Shown: positions 1 to 7,663 of the stretch, piece by piece
Numbering within the stretch: the stretch's first letter is position 1
How the letters are laid out: the number at the start of each line of letters is the position of its first letter
Source of the DNA: CAYRTV01 sp964505785
GTDB lineage: Bacteria > Acidobacteriota > Aminicenantia > Aminicenantales > Aminicenantaceae
Reading direction: 5' to 3'
NCBI GenBank assembly: GCA_964505785.1
Contig: CAZDJZ010000021.1
Location: 1 to 46,026 of the forward strand
Length of the DNA: 46,026 nt
Position numbers and translations under genes: made by a program
Notes under the pieces: model-generated
Database searches by the model: none
Told to the model about the DNA's origin: nothing
The model's input: the letters and a program-made list of their open reading frames with translations, nothing else

Positions 1-94
1 AAAACGATTCCTCGCGTCTGCCGCCATCCCGGCTCGCGATAGGCACATCCGGATGACGGCGTTCGGGGTGTTCACGATTAACCAACCGGAGTTC

Positions 95-123
95 TTGACA
101 AAAAAGCCGGTTGCCGATACATT
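95..123 (+). promoter_or_regulatory. Sigma-70 promoter of the tRNA-Gly gene
   Basis: A consensus -35 hexamer TTGACA (95-100) is followed after 17 bases by TACATT (118-123), which matches TATAAT at 4 of 6 positions. The tRNA body begins 12 bases after the -10, so transcription would start about 5 bases before the mature 5' end. Sequence-based call only. Confidence 0.75.
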
Positions 124-134
124 TTACGGAAGAA

Positions 135-207
135 GCGGACATAGCTCAGCTGGTAGAGCACGAGCTTCCCAAGCTCGGGGTCGCGGGTTCGAATCCCGTT
201 GTCCGCT
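135..207 (+). tRNA. tRNA-Gly (anticodon CCC)
   Basis: The 73-base cloverleaf folds completely. The acceptor stem is GCGGACA with TGTCCGC, the D stem GCTC with GAGC, the anticodon stem CGAGC with GCTCG around the loop TTCCCAA, and the T stem GCGGG with CCCGT around TTCGAAT. The anticodon is CCC, so it reads GGG glycine codons. The discriminator base is U, as usual for bacterial tRNA-Gly. CCA is not encoded and must be added after transcription. It has its own promoter just upstream and no other tRNA next to it. Confidence 0.96.
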
Positions 208-226
208 CTTCTCCATACAAAACACC

Positions 227-289
227 AACGCAATGAACGCGGGCGCAGCAGGCGGACTGAACAGACCGAAGGGACTGAATAGACTGAAA
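227..289 (+). repeat. 9-nt degenerate minisatellite downstream of the tRNA
   Basis: Seven consecutive 9-base units lie in register: AACGCAATG, AACGCGGGC, GCAGCAGGC, GGACTGAAC, AGACCGAAG, GGACTGAAT and AGACTGAAA. The first units share the pattern AACGCnnnn and the later ones nGACtGAAn. Related tracts occur at 11120-11220 and, on the other strand, 18622-18657. No gene is seen between 208 and 304. Confidence 0.7.
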
Positions 290-304
290 AGATTTATACA
301 GGCA

Positions 305-1435
305 CTAGGGTTTCCGGTTGCGGAAACGGTCTTTGGCTGACCGGATAAGCAGGGAACTGACCCGGCCGGCTCCAAATTTTCCACGGATACGCAGCCGTTT
401 GACTGCGGCCTTGGTAATCTTGTCAGGAACGGGAGGCTTTTCCGGCTCCGGTTTCCTATGAAGATGGATAGCGTTTTCAGGGCAGGTGGTCACGCATAAG
501 CCGCAGCCGATGCATTGCGTTGAATCTAAAGCGGCTTTTCCATCATCCAGGTGAACAGCGTCCATCTGGCATCTGTCTGCACAGACACCGCAGCCGGTGC
601 AAAGATCTGAATCCAGAAGAGCAACAAAAGGAGAAGCAACCAATTCGGAGGGACAGGGATGCTTTTTTATATTTTTCAACACCTGGCAGCAGCAGCCGCA
701 GCAGCAGCAAATATTTGAGATCTTTTTGGAAAAACTGGGCTGCAGGACCAGACCTGTTTCATCTGCTTTGTCAATGATCTCGAGGGCCTGTTCCCGGCTG
801 ATTTCCCGGCCGATACCGGAGTTTTTGTATATGTCTACTCCCGCTCCCATGATCAGGCAGTTTCCTTCCGGTTTGTCACAGCCTTCTCCTATGATGCGGC
901 GCTCTTTCCGGCAGATACACGGCGCTTCCAGAAATTTCGTATTTTCATTAACAAGGCTGACTGCGTTTTCATATGGATAAACCTGCAATTTATGGTCAAG
1001 ACTTTGCCCGACTGGAACAGTCCGGAGCTGAGGGGCTTTTTTCCACTCATCCAAATTGAACAAAACCGGCACATATTCATTGAAATCCCTAATTAACTCC
1101 GGGCTTAATTGGTTAACCTGCATTTCCCATATGCCGATAACAAACTGAATCGCCATATAACGCGGCGGCTGCCCTCTCCGCTGCAGCCGGTAGATGAGTC
1201 CTTTTTTCGCCATGTCTTCAAGCATATGCGAGGTCTGCTCCGCCGGTATGCCGGCACACCGGGACGCAACCTCCGCCTCTTCAGGGATGAGCGTCAACTT
1301 TAAGGCCAATCCGGCTTCTTCAGGCGTAAACAAGCGGCGCAGAATCCGGAGTTCAACTCCGCTTTCTGTTTCAGGATAACCTCCGGGAAGATCGTCCAAG
1401 TGCCGGGCTAATAGTTTATAAATATCATCCGTCAT
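305..1435 (-). CDS. Winged-helix 4Fe-4S ferredoxin-type protein with Cys-rich CCCC-G-CCC motif
   Basis: This 376-aa protein probably acts in cytoplasmic electron transfer or redox sensing; its partner is unknown. Residues about 30-95 resemble a winged-helix domain. The middle carries a Cys cluster (C173, C175, C186, C193) and an unusual run of cysteines at 243-246 and 248-250. Two classical [4Fe-4S] motifs follow, CxxCxxCxxxC at C279-C289 and C308-C318, so two cubane clusters are expected and the extra cysteines may hold another metal centre. The C-terminal 40 residues are basic. AAGGA upstream of the ATG supports the start. Transcription is divergent from the radical SAM gene. Similar proteins are usually annotated only as ferredoxins; no specific function can be claimed. 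Confidence 0.85.
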   Translation of the reverse strand: MTDDIYKLLARHLDDLPGGYPETESGVELRILRRLFTPEEAGLALKLTLIPEEAEVASRCAGIPAEQTSHMLEDMAKKGLIYRLQRRGQPPRYMAIQFVIGIWEMQVNQLSPELIRDFNEYVPVLFNLDEWKKAPQLRTVPVGQSLDHKLQVYPYENAVSLVNENTKFLEAPCICRKERRIIGEGCDKPEGNCLIMGAGVDIYKNSGIGREISREQALEIIDKADETGLVLQPSFSKKISNICCCCGCCCQVLKNIKKHPCPSELVASPFVALLDSDLCTGCGVCADRCQMDAVHLDDGKAALDSTQCIGCGLCVTTCPENAIHLHRKPEPEKPPVPDKITKAAVKRLRIRGKFGAGRVSSLLIRSAKDRFRNRKP

Positions 1436-1503
1436 TCCAGTTCCTTTTTACCGAGAATACCATATAATTATCATGTAAAACAGAGAGACATGAGTCTATT
1501 TTC

Positions 1504-1532
1504 TTGAGATTTCCGGCTGAATCGATTACAAT
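1504..1532 (+). promoter_or_regulatory. Sigma-70-type promoter for the radical SAM gene
   Basis: TTGAGA (1504-1509) and TACAAT (1527-1532) are separated by 17 bases, each with one mismatch to consensus. Transcription would begin near 1539, which makes the upstream TTG at 1504 impossible as a start and supports the ATG at 1567. Confidence 0.6.
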
Positions 1533-1566
1533 CATTTTTTATTTTTGCCAAAGGGCGGATTTTCCC

Positions 1567-3009
1567 ATGCGAATATTGCTGGTTTACTTAGATGTATTTC
1601 AAGCCATCGAAAATTGGAATGGAGCCTATTCACATGGAATCGGTTATCTCATCTCTTCAGTCAGACAGAGCGGACATGATATTTCTTTTTATCATGTCAT
1701 TCGTATGCCGGACAAAGATTCGTTTCTGCTGCGCGTTAAACAGTATGCCCCGGATGCCGTCGGATTTTCTTCCACCACTAATATGTATCAATATGCAAAA
1801 AAATTGAGTGCGTGGCTTAAAAGCTGTTCCGATTTGAATAATATTGAAACTTTGATAGGAGGAGTACATCCGACGCTTGAGCCGGAGGATGTTTTAAATG
1901 AAGGGTTTTTTGATATTATTTGCACCGGGGAAGGAGAAGGTCCGCTTGTCGATTATTGCCGCTTGAGGGGCGCTGGATTTTCAGTAGCGGAAGTTCCCAA
2001 TCTTTGGGGCAGGGAAGGGGGGAAGATTTTTAAAAATTCCAGACGGCCTTTGCCTGATTTAAACAGCCTGCCGTTTCCGGCGCGGGATGATTTTCACTTC
2101 CAGAGTCTTCATCATATGAACCAGGGCGTTGCGGCGGTTATGGCAAGCCGGGGCTGTCCATTCAATTGTAATTATTGCTGCAACCCCGTACTCAGATCTC
2201 TGACTAAGGGCCTGGGCGGATATACCCGTTTTCGCTCCGTGGATAATTTGGTGGAGGAACTCAAACAGGTCAAAAATAAATATCCGCTTATAAAAAAATT
2301 TGCTTTTCAGGACGACAACCTTCCTCTTTACCCAAAATGGTTTGCGGAGTTTTGTGAGAAATATTCTGCAGAAATCGGCTTGCCTTATTCCTGCAATCTG
2401 CATCCCAGCCTGGCCAATGAAAAGGTTGTCCGGGCCCTGGCGGAAACAGGATGTATACGTATTGATATCGGATTGGAATCGGGTAATGACCGGATCAGGA
2501 GGGAAGTACTGGGGAGAAAGCTGGATATACAAACATTTACTTCCGCCATGCGAAGGATCAAGGAAGCCGGCATTACATTATGTACCAATAATATCGTTGG
2601 TATTCCCGGAGAAGGCATGCGTGAAATGCTGGAAACCGTGAAATTAAACAGTGAAATAGGAACTGAAATCCTGCAGTTATTTATTTTTTATCCTTTTCCG
2701 GGCACCAGATTATTTCAGACCTGTAAAGAAAAAGGGTTGTTGTCCGGCAAAGAATTCCATAACTTCAACACTGAATCCGTGCTGAAGATGTCTCCCCTGA
2801 AAAAACGTCAAGTCTATTTTATCCGTGATTATTTTTCCCGCCTGGTCAGACTCTACCGGAGGCTTGATTCCAAAGGCGGAGCCGGAAGATATATCTCCCG
2901 GATGCTCGATATGCTTCTATGCAATAAAATTACCTTTTGCTTTCTTTACCCCCACCCCCTTCGCTTTATCAATCGTTTTAAATCATTGCGTTATCACAAC
3001 CGCACCTGA
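1567..3009 (+). CDS. B12-binding-domain radical SAM protein
   Basis: About 480 aa. The N-terminal 160 residues resemble the cobalamin-binding Rossmann domain of BchE-type enzymes (GGVHPT-type loop, then an LxGEGE-like segment). They are followed by a radical SAM barrel with the cluster motif CPFNCNYC (C197, C201, C204). Such enzymes use a [4Fe-4S] cluster and S-adenosylmethionine, often with cobalamin, for methylation or cyclisation of unreactive carbons; the substrate cannot be predicted. The start at 1567 is preferred because a promoter overlaps the in-frame TTG at 1504 and an AGGGCGG-like ribosome site lies upstream. The C-terminus is basic and partly hydrophobic. The gene is monocistronic and converges on leuS. 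Confidence 0.85.
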   Translation: MRILLVYLDVFQAIENWNGAYSHGIGYLISSVRQSGHDISFYHVIRMPDKDSFLLRVKQYAPDAVGFSSTTNMYQYAKKLSAWLKSCSDLNNIETLIGGVHPTLEPEDVLNEGFFDIICTGEGEGPLVDYCRLRGAGFSVAEVPNLWGREGGKIFKNSRRPLPDLNSLPFPARDDFHFQSLHHMNQGVAAVMASRGCPFNCNYCCNPVLRSLTKGLGGYTRFRSVDNLVEELKQVKNKYPLIKKFAFQDDNLPLYPKWFAEFCEKYSAEIGLPYSCNLHPSLANEKVVRALAETGCIRIDIGLESGNDRIRREVLGRKLDIQTFTSAMRRIKEAGITLCTNNIVGIPGEGMREMLETVKLNSEIGTEILQLFIFYPFPGTRLFQTCKEKGLLSGKEFHNFNTESVLKMSPLKKRQVYFIRDYFSRLVRLYRRLDSKGGAGRYISRMLDMLLCNKITFCFLYPHPLRFINRFKSLRYHNRT

Positions 3010-3103
3010 CCATTTTCGGCGAATCCGTTTGAGAACCTTACGGGCTGCCGTCTCCGGTCTCAGGATGGCCCTTTCCGGTTTTTTCCAAGCACAAGTCAGG
3101 TAA

Positions 3104-5524
3104 TTAAGTTGCGACGATATTGACCAGTTTTTTGGGGACGACAATAATTTTTCGAATGGTTTTTCCCTTGATATGACGTTCGACATTGGGAAGTTTTTGG
3201 GCATGCTGCTTGAGTTCTTCCGGATCCGTATCTGCGGGCACATCCATATCACCGCGTACTTTTCCGTTGACCTGCACGACAATCGTTAATTTTTCTTCGA
3301 CAAGAAATTCGGGGTTATAGCCGGGCCATGATTCTTTAAGAACAGAAGGAGATCCGCCCAAGCATTCCCATAGTTCTTCTCCCAGGTGAGGAGCGAAGGG
3401 GCTGAAAATAAGAATAAAATCCTTTAAGACATTGATGGGAAGGACTTCTTTTTTATTGATCTCATTAACAAAGATCATCATTTGAGACAATGCAGTATTA
3501 AAGCGCATCTCATCGATATGGGCCCCGACGATTTTGATGGTTTTGTGCAGCAGGGTCAATGTGTCTGCATCAGGTTCACTGTCTTTTATCCGTGAATTGA
3601 TTTCTCCGGTGTCTTCGTCAATAACCAGGCGCCACACCCGCATTAGAAAGCGGTGTACGCCTTCGATCCCTTGTGTATCCCAAGCCGCAGTTTGATCAAA
3701 AGGCCCAATGAACATCTCATAGCAGCGGAATACATCCGCACCATATTGATCCACTACTGAATCCGGGTTGACCACATTGCCTTTGGATTTGGACATTTTT
3801 TCTCCGCCTTCGCCGAGAATCATCCCGTGGGAGGTCCGCCTTGAATAGGGTTCCGAGACCGGAACAAGACCGCAGTCAAACAAAAACTTGTTCCAGAACC
3901 TGGAATAAAGCAGGTGGAGAGTGGTGTGTTCCATTCCGCCGTTATAGAGGTCAACCGGCATCCAGTAATTTAATTTTTTATTATCGGCGAATGCTTTATC
4001 GTTGTGCGGGTCACAGTAACGTATAAAATACCAGCTGGATCCGGCCCAATTAGGCATGGTGTCCGTTTCCCGTTTTGCCGGCTCCCCGCAAACAGGGCAT
4101 TTCGTGTTGACCCAATCCTTGATGGCGGCAAGAGGAGATTCCCCGGATTCCGTGGGCTTATAGCATTCTGTTTCCGGCAGCTCCACGGGCAGTTCTTTTT
4201 CCGGAACGGGAACGGTGCCGCATCGGGTGCAGTGGATGACAGGTATGGGTTCTCCCCAGTATCGTTGACGTGAAAAGACCCAGTCCCGCAGTTTGTATTG
4301 AACTGTGGGACCGCCCAATCCATTTTTTTCCAGCCATTGATTCATAGAAGAGATAGCTTCCGGAACATTTTTCCCGTTCAGGAAACCTGAATTAACGAGT
4401 TTCCCGTCTCCGGTGTAGGCCCCTTGGGAGATATCGCCGCCTTGAATAACTTCAACAATGGGAAGATTATGAGTGCGGGCGAAATCCCAGTCCCGCTGAT
4501 CGTGGCCGGGGACCGCCATAATAGCCCCGGTTCCATAAGAAATCAAAACATAATCGGCTGCCCAGACTGGTATGGGTTTGCCGGTGGCGGGATTCACGGC
4601 ATATCCCCCTGTGAACACGCCGGTTTTTTCCTTGGATACTTCGCTCCGCTCCAGGTCGCTTTTCCGCATGGCAACCTGGACGTAAGCCTGAACTTCGGCT
4701 TTACGTTCAGGGGAAGAGATTTTTTCAACCAGTTCATGCTCCGGAGCCAATACCATGTAGGTCGCTCCGAACAAGGTATCCGGGCGGGTTGTGTATACCT
4801 CCAGGGAATAATCCAGTCCTGGAATTTCGAAATAAACCCGGGCGCCTTCGCTCCGGCCGATCCAGTTGATTTGCTGTTTAGAAATCTTATCCAGGTAATC
4901 CACGCCTGCCAGGTCATCAATGAGGCGCTGTGCATAGGCCGTTATTTTAAGCATCCACTGTTCTTTAAGCCGTTTTTCAACCTTGCCGCCGCAGCGTTCG
5001 CATGCGCCGCCGACCACTTCCTCATTAGCCAGGCCGATTCTGCAGTCCAGGCACCAGTTGATGGGAATGCTGGCTTTGTAAGCCAGGCCTTTCTCCAGCA
5101 TTTTCAGGAAAATCCACTGGGTCCACTTATAATAATCCGGGTCTGATGTATTGACCTGCCGGTCCCAGTCAAAGGAGAAACCAAGGGCTTTCAGCTGCCG
5201 GGTGAAAGTACCAATATTTTGTTCGGTGACGACCCGGGGATGAATCCCTGTTTTTATGGCGTAGTTTTCCGTGGGTAATCCGAAGGCGTCAAACCCGATG
5301 GGATAAAGCACATTGAAACCATCCATTCTTTTTTTTCTGGCCATAATATCAAGAGCGGTATAGCTGCGCGGATGTCCTACGTGAAGGCCGTCTCCTGATG
5401 GGTAGGGAAACTCGATCAGGCAATAATACTTCGGCTTGCCGGAAAGGTCCTCCGCTTTAAAGGTTTTATTTTTATCCCAATATTTTTGCCATTTTGTCTC
5501 AATTTCAGTATGATTGTATCGCAT
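3104..5524 (-). CDS. leuS: Leucyl-tRNA synthetase
   Basis: This 806-aa class I aminoacyl-tRNA synthetase charges tRNA-Leu in the cytoplasm. Visible are the HIGH-type motif HVGH (48-51), the KMSKS loop (576-580), a zinc-type Cys pair module (CxxC ... CxxC) around residues 155-180, a CP1 editing region with the threonine-rich TTRPDT segment, and a second Cys module before the tryptophan-rich SSWYF segment. The length suits the Bacillus-like bacterial form. The C-terminal domain ends in the usual VNGKVRG segment. The ATG start is preceded only by a weak purine-rich site. It is a single-copy housekeeping gene, convergent with the radical SAM gene and downstream of the LipM-like gene on the same strand. 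Confidence 0.98.
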   Translation of the reverse strand: MRYNHTEIETKWQKYWDKNKTFKAEDLSGKPKYYCLIEFPYPSGDGLHVGHPRSYTALDIMARKKRMDGFNVLYPIGFDAFGLPTENYAIKTGIHPRVVTEQNIGTFTRQLKALGFSFDWDRQVNTSDPDYYKWTQWIFLKMLEKGLAYKASIPINWCLDCRIGLANEEVVGGACERCGGKVEKRLKEQWMLKITAYAQRLIDDLAGVDYLDKISKQQINWIGRSEGARVYFEIPGLDYSLEVYTTRPDTLFGATYMVLAPEHELVEKISSPERKAEVQAYVQVAMRKSDLERSEVSKEKTGVFTGGYAVNPATGKPIPVWAADYVLISYGTGAIMAVPGHDQRDWDFARTHNLPIVEVIQGGDISQGAYTGDGKLVNSGFLNGKNVPEAISSMNQWLEKNGLGGPTVQYKLRDWVFSRQRYWGEPIPVIHCTRCGTVPVPEKELPVELPETECYKPTESGESPLAAIKDWVNTKCPVCGEPAKRETDTMPNWAGSSWYFIRYCDPHNDKAFADNKKLNYWMPVDLYNGGMEHTTLHLLYSRFWNKFLFDCGLVPVSEPYSRRTSHGMILGEGGEKMSKSKGNVVNPDSVVDQYGADVFRCYEMFIGPFDQTAAWDTQGIEGVHRFLMRVWRLVIDEDTGEINSRIKDSEPDADTLTLLHKTIKIVGAHIDEMRFNTALSQMMIFVNEINKKEVLPINVLKDFILIFSPFAPHLGEELWECLGGSPSVLKESWPGYNPEFLVEEKLTIVVQVNGKVRGDMDVPADTDPEELKQHAQKLPNVERHIKGKTIRKIIVVPKKLVNIVAT

Positions 5525-5597
5525 TTTTTTCCATTTTCATCTATAGCATTAACCGCTATTTTAGGTCGAAACCAGGCGGAATGCAACCTTTGCCTGG

Positions 5598-5728
5598 CTA
5601 GCCTGGATTATTCATTCTTTATGCTCGTTTCGCTCGCCCCTCCATGTCATTCCCGAAACGGAGCGGCGGGAATCTTAGACGGCGCGGCCCGCTTCGCTGT
5701 CACTTTTCACTAATCGAGGCAGCCTGTT
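5598..5728 (+). repeat. Intergenic mosaic repeat (GTCAT-hairpin family)
   Basis: The gap between leuS and the LipM-like gene begins with a CCTGGATTATTCAT element (5601-5615). A core copy follows: GTCATTCCCG at 5646, its pairing arm CGGGAAT, then CTTAGACGGC. It ends with a short TCACTTTTCAC tract and GAGGCAGCC. The CCCG and CGGG arms form the hairpin. No coding gene is seen here. Confidence 0.75.
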
Positions 5729-6517
5729 TTATCTCAAATAAATCCAATCCGGATTCTCATGACGATTTTTCTGGAGAATTTTGATTTCCTCAATTTGAAG
5801 CGCCTTGAAAGTAAAAGGACTTAAAGAGATGTTGAAGAATGCTTTTAATCCTTCGCTGAGAAATGTGACGGCCTGATTGAAATCCACTGGCCGGCCCAGC
5901 ACTTCGGATATGGAAATCATTCTCACTTTATCCACGCTCTCCTTCAGCCGGGAAACAACCCGCAGCGGCTGCTCTTCATGGACCAATGGGATCGATCCAT
6001 GCTGGAGAAATTTCCCTTCCAACCGTTTCTGTGCGGAGCCCACAATTTTTCGTCCTTTAACCTCAATTTCATCTTCGGCCGGATACGAAAAACATGGAAG
6101 GTTTCCCCGGACATAATCCTGGGGAGGCGGCTGAGACAGGGCCGCTGAAATCCCCATCTTTTTAAATCCGGCGATAAGGCCTTGGGATATTAAACGGTAA
6201 GAATCTTTAAGCGTATTTGTGAAAAGAGCCGCATCAGATGAACATAGACTATATGTTACTTCCCGAAAATGCAGGACCAGTTTCCCTCCTGTTAACCGAC
6301 GGACAATGTCAATGTCATTGGCCCGGCAAAAATTCTCATCCAGCACTCTTTCTATTTTCTGTGAATATCCCAGGGATACAGTCGGTTTTTCCCATGAATA
6401 AAAACGGAGATATGTTACCGGAGTATGTGTTAAGCTGTGAAACAAATAGTCATCCACGGCCATATTCCAGGAGCCCTTCCTGGGATCCGGTTCATGTATG
6501 TAATGCCATTCTTTCAT
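5729..6517 (-). CDS. LipM-like octanoyltransferase / lipoate-protein ligase A family protein
   Basis: This 262-aa member of the biotin/lipoate A/B ligase fold attaches octanoyl or lipoyl groups to lipoyl-domain proteins such as GcvH or 2-oxoacid dehydrogenase E2. It carries RRLTGGKLVLH (73-83) and the segment NLPCFSYP with C142, followed by GRKIVGSAQ (155-163). In LipM octanoyltransferases the cysteine at this place is the acyl-carrying nucleophile, whereas ATP-dependent LplA ligases lack it. The total length also fits LipM, with no LplA accessory domain. A TATAAT sequence lies about 15 bases upstream of the ATG. LplA activity cannot be excluded by sequence alone. Confidence 0.82.
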   Translation of the reverse strand: MKEWHYIHEPDPRKGSWNMAVDDYLFHSLTHTPVTYLRFYSWEKPTVSLGYSQKIERVLDENFCRANDIDIVRRLTGGKLVLHFREVTYSLCSSDAALFTNTLKDSYRLISQGLIAGFKKMGISAALSQPPPQDYVRGNLPCFSYPAEDEIEVKGRKIVGSAQKRLEGKFLQHGSIPLVHEEQPLRVVSRLKESVDKVRMISISEVLGRPVDFNQAVTFLSEGLKAFFNISLSPFTFKALQIEEIKILQKNRHENPDWIYLR

Positions 6518-6595
6518 ATTATTCGAGGCTTATTATACACATGATTATTCCTTATTAAAATATCCTGCGGAGAACATAAAACACACTGTACCGGA

Positions 6596-6710
6596 GTAAG
6601 TGAGGAGTGAAGAGTGACAGCGGCGCTGTTATCCTGAGGCCGCGCCGTCTAAGATTCCCGTCGCTTCGCTCCGGGAATGACATGAGGGGGGCGATGGCAG
6701 CGAGCAAGTT
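6596..6710 (-). repeat. Intergenic mosaic repeat, inverted copy
   Basis: It starts with a degenerate 7-nt tract (AGTAAGT, AGTGAAG, AGTGACA). An 8-bp palindrome TGACAGCG/CGCTGT follows, then an inverted core: GCCGTCTAAG, ATTCCCG and CGGGAATGACAT (about 6644-6683). It ends in GGCAGCGAGCAAG. It lies between the divergent LipM-like gene and the next gene. Confidence 0.7.
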
Positions 6711-6761
6711 TTATTGATTTTTCATATTTATCCTGATAACATTTCCATAGAGGCCGGGATT

Positions 6762-7655
6762 ATGAACGAAATTGAAGAGCTGTCCAAGATTGATGTCAAA
6801 AAACTTCCCAAGCTGGGCGGGATGCTTCTGGACGACCTGCATCAGAATGTACTGAAGAATATGCATATGGAATTGGGCAGCGGTCCTGTCTTGTATCTTC
6901 TGTCGCCTTCCTTCTCCGTAGTCAATCCGGCTTCCAATGAGTCCATTAATGAATTTATTACCAAAAAAGAAGATTTGCTGGATTATATCAAAGACTTAAT
7001 CATCCGGAATTTAGCTTTCTATTCAGTCCTGTTGGATGTCAACAGTTATTTTATTGAACAGAACCAGTTTCTAGTGCTGGCCCGGCTGCGGGAAAGAGAT
7101 TCCGGAGGCCGCCGTTTTGAAGTGAAATTTTATACGCATTCTCCACGTGAGTTAATGACCAATTACAAGGATAAAATTTATATCGGCCGGGACTTCATCG
7201 ATCTTTTCCATTTCAAACGCAAGCATTTCGGCGTCAAGGAATTGATTACCTCCCTGGCGGATCAGAACCGGTCCTTACTGGATAAAGCCGAGCAAAAATT
7301 AAAAAAACCGATGAATTACAAATCTTTCTTCCAGGAAATCAGTGAATATGTCAATGAGCTGCAGAATGAAAGCCTGGTTTTACTGCAGTCTCTTCCGCCT
7401 CACATTGATTTCGACAAGATGAAGGGAGCTGATTTGATTGACATTAATGCACAATACCGCACAATCAATCATTTTCTGATAGAGCTTCGGGATGAAGTGG
7501 CGGAATTTGAAAACACCCTGTTTAAAAGCGAATCTGGTTTTGTGCGGTACGCAACTAAATTCAAAAAAGATTTAACCAATCTAATCGCCTTTTTCAATAT
7601 TAGAATCAACGGCAGCCTGTCCGACCGGATTTTTAATTATAAAGTCCGGAACTGA
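6762..7655 (+). CDS. Unrecognised cytoplasmic protein, 298 aa
   Basis: I do not recognise this family. The product is charged and mixed alpha/beta, with no signal peptide, membrane segment or cysteine motif. Residues about 165-265 look helical and may form coiled coils (KAEQKLKKP, EISEYVNELQNE, LRDEVAEFEN). The ATG at 6762 is chosen because GAGG sits 8 bases upstream; the in-frame TTG at 6714 follows repeat sequence and has no ribosome site. The stop is 8 bases from the stop of the convergent DUF4097 gene, with no obvious terminator between. Its function cannot be inferred from its neighbours. Confidence 0.75.
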   Translation: MNEIEELSKIDVKKLPKLGGMLLDDLHQNVLKNMHMELGSGPVLYLLSPSFSVVNPASNESINEFITKKEDLLDYIKDLIIRNLAFYSVLLDVNSYFIEQNQFLVLARLRERDSGGRRFEVKFYTHSPRELMTNYKDKIYIGRDFIDLFHFKRKHFGVKELITSLADQNRSLLDKAEQKLKKPMNYKSFFQEISEYVNELQNESLVLLQSLPPHIDFDKMKGADLIDINAQYRTINHFLIELRDEVAEFENTLFKSESGFVRYATKFKKDLTNLIAFFNIRINGSLSDRIFNYKVRN

Positions 7656-7663
7656 TTGCGGAT

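Noticed and set aside
1..60. Possible hairpin-core copy at the window start
   Set aside because: There are CATCCCGG and CATCCGGATGACG pieces, but neither the ATCTTAGAC end nor paired arms can be recognised.
124..384. Small minus-strand frame over the tRNA and the end of the Fe-S gene
   Set aside because: It runs through tRNA-Gly and the minisatellite and overlaps the true gene in another frame.
3010..3103. Terminator between the radical SAM gene and leuS
   Set aside because: CCGG...CCGG followed by six T is present (about 3055-3087), but the stem is only 4-5 bp with a large loop, too weak to call.
4424..5146. 240-aa plus-strand open frame inside leuS
   Set aside because: It lies within a certain leuS gene on the other strand and its composition is that of a complementary shadow.
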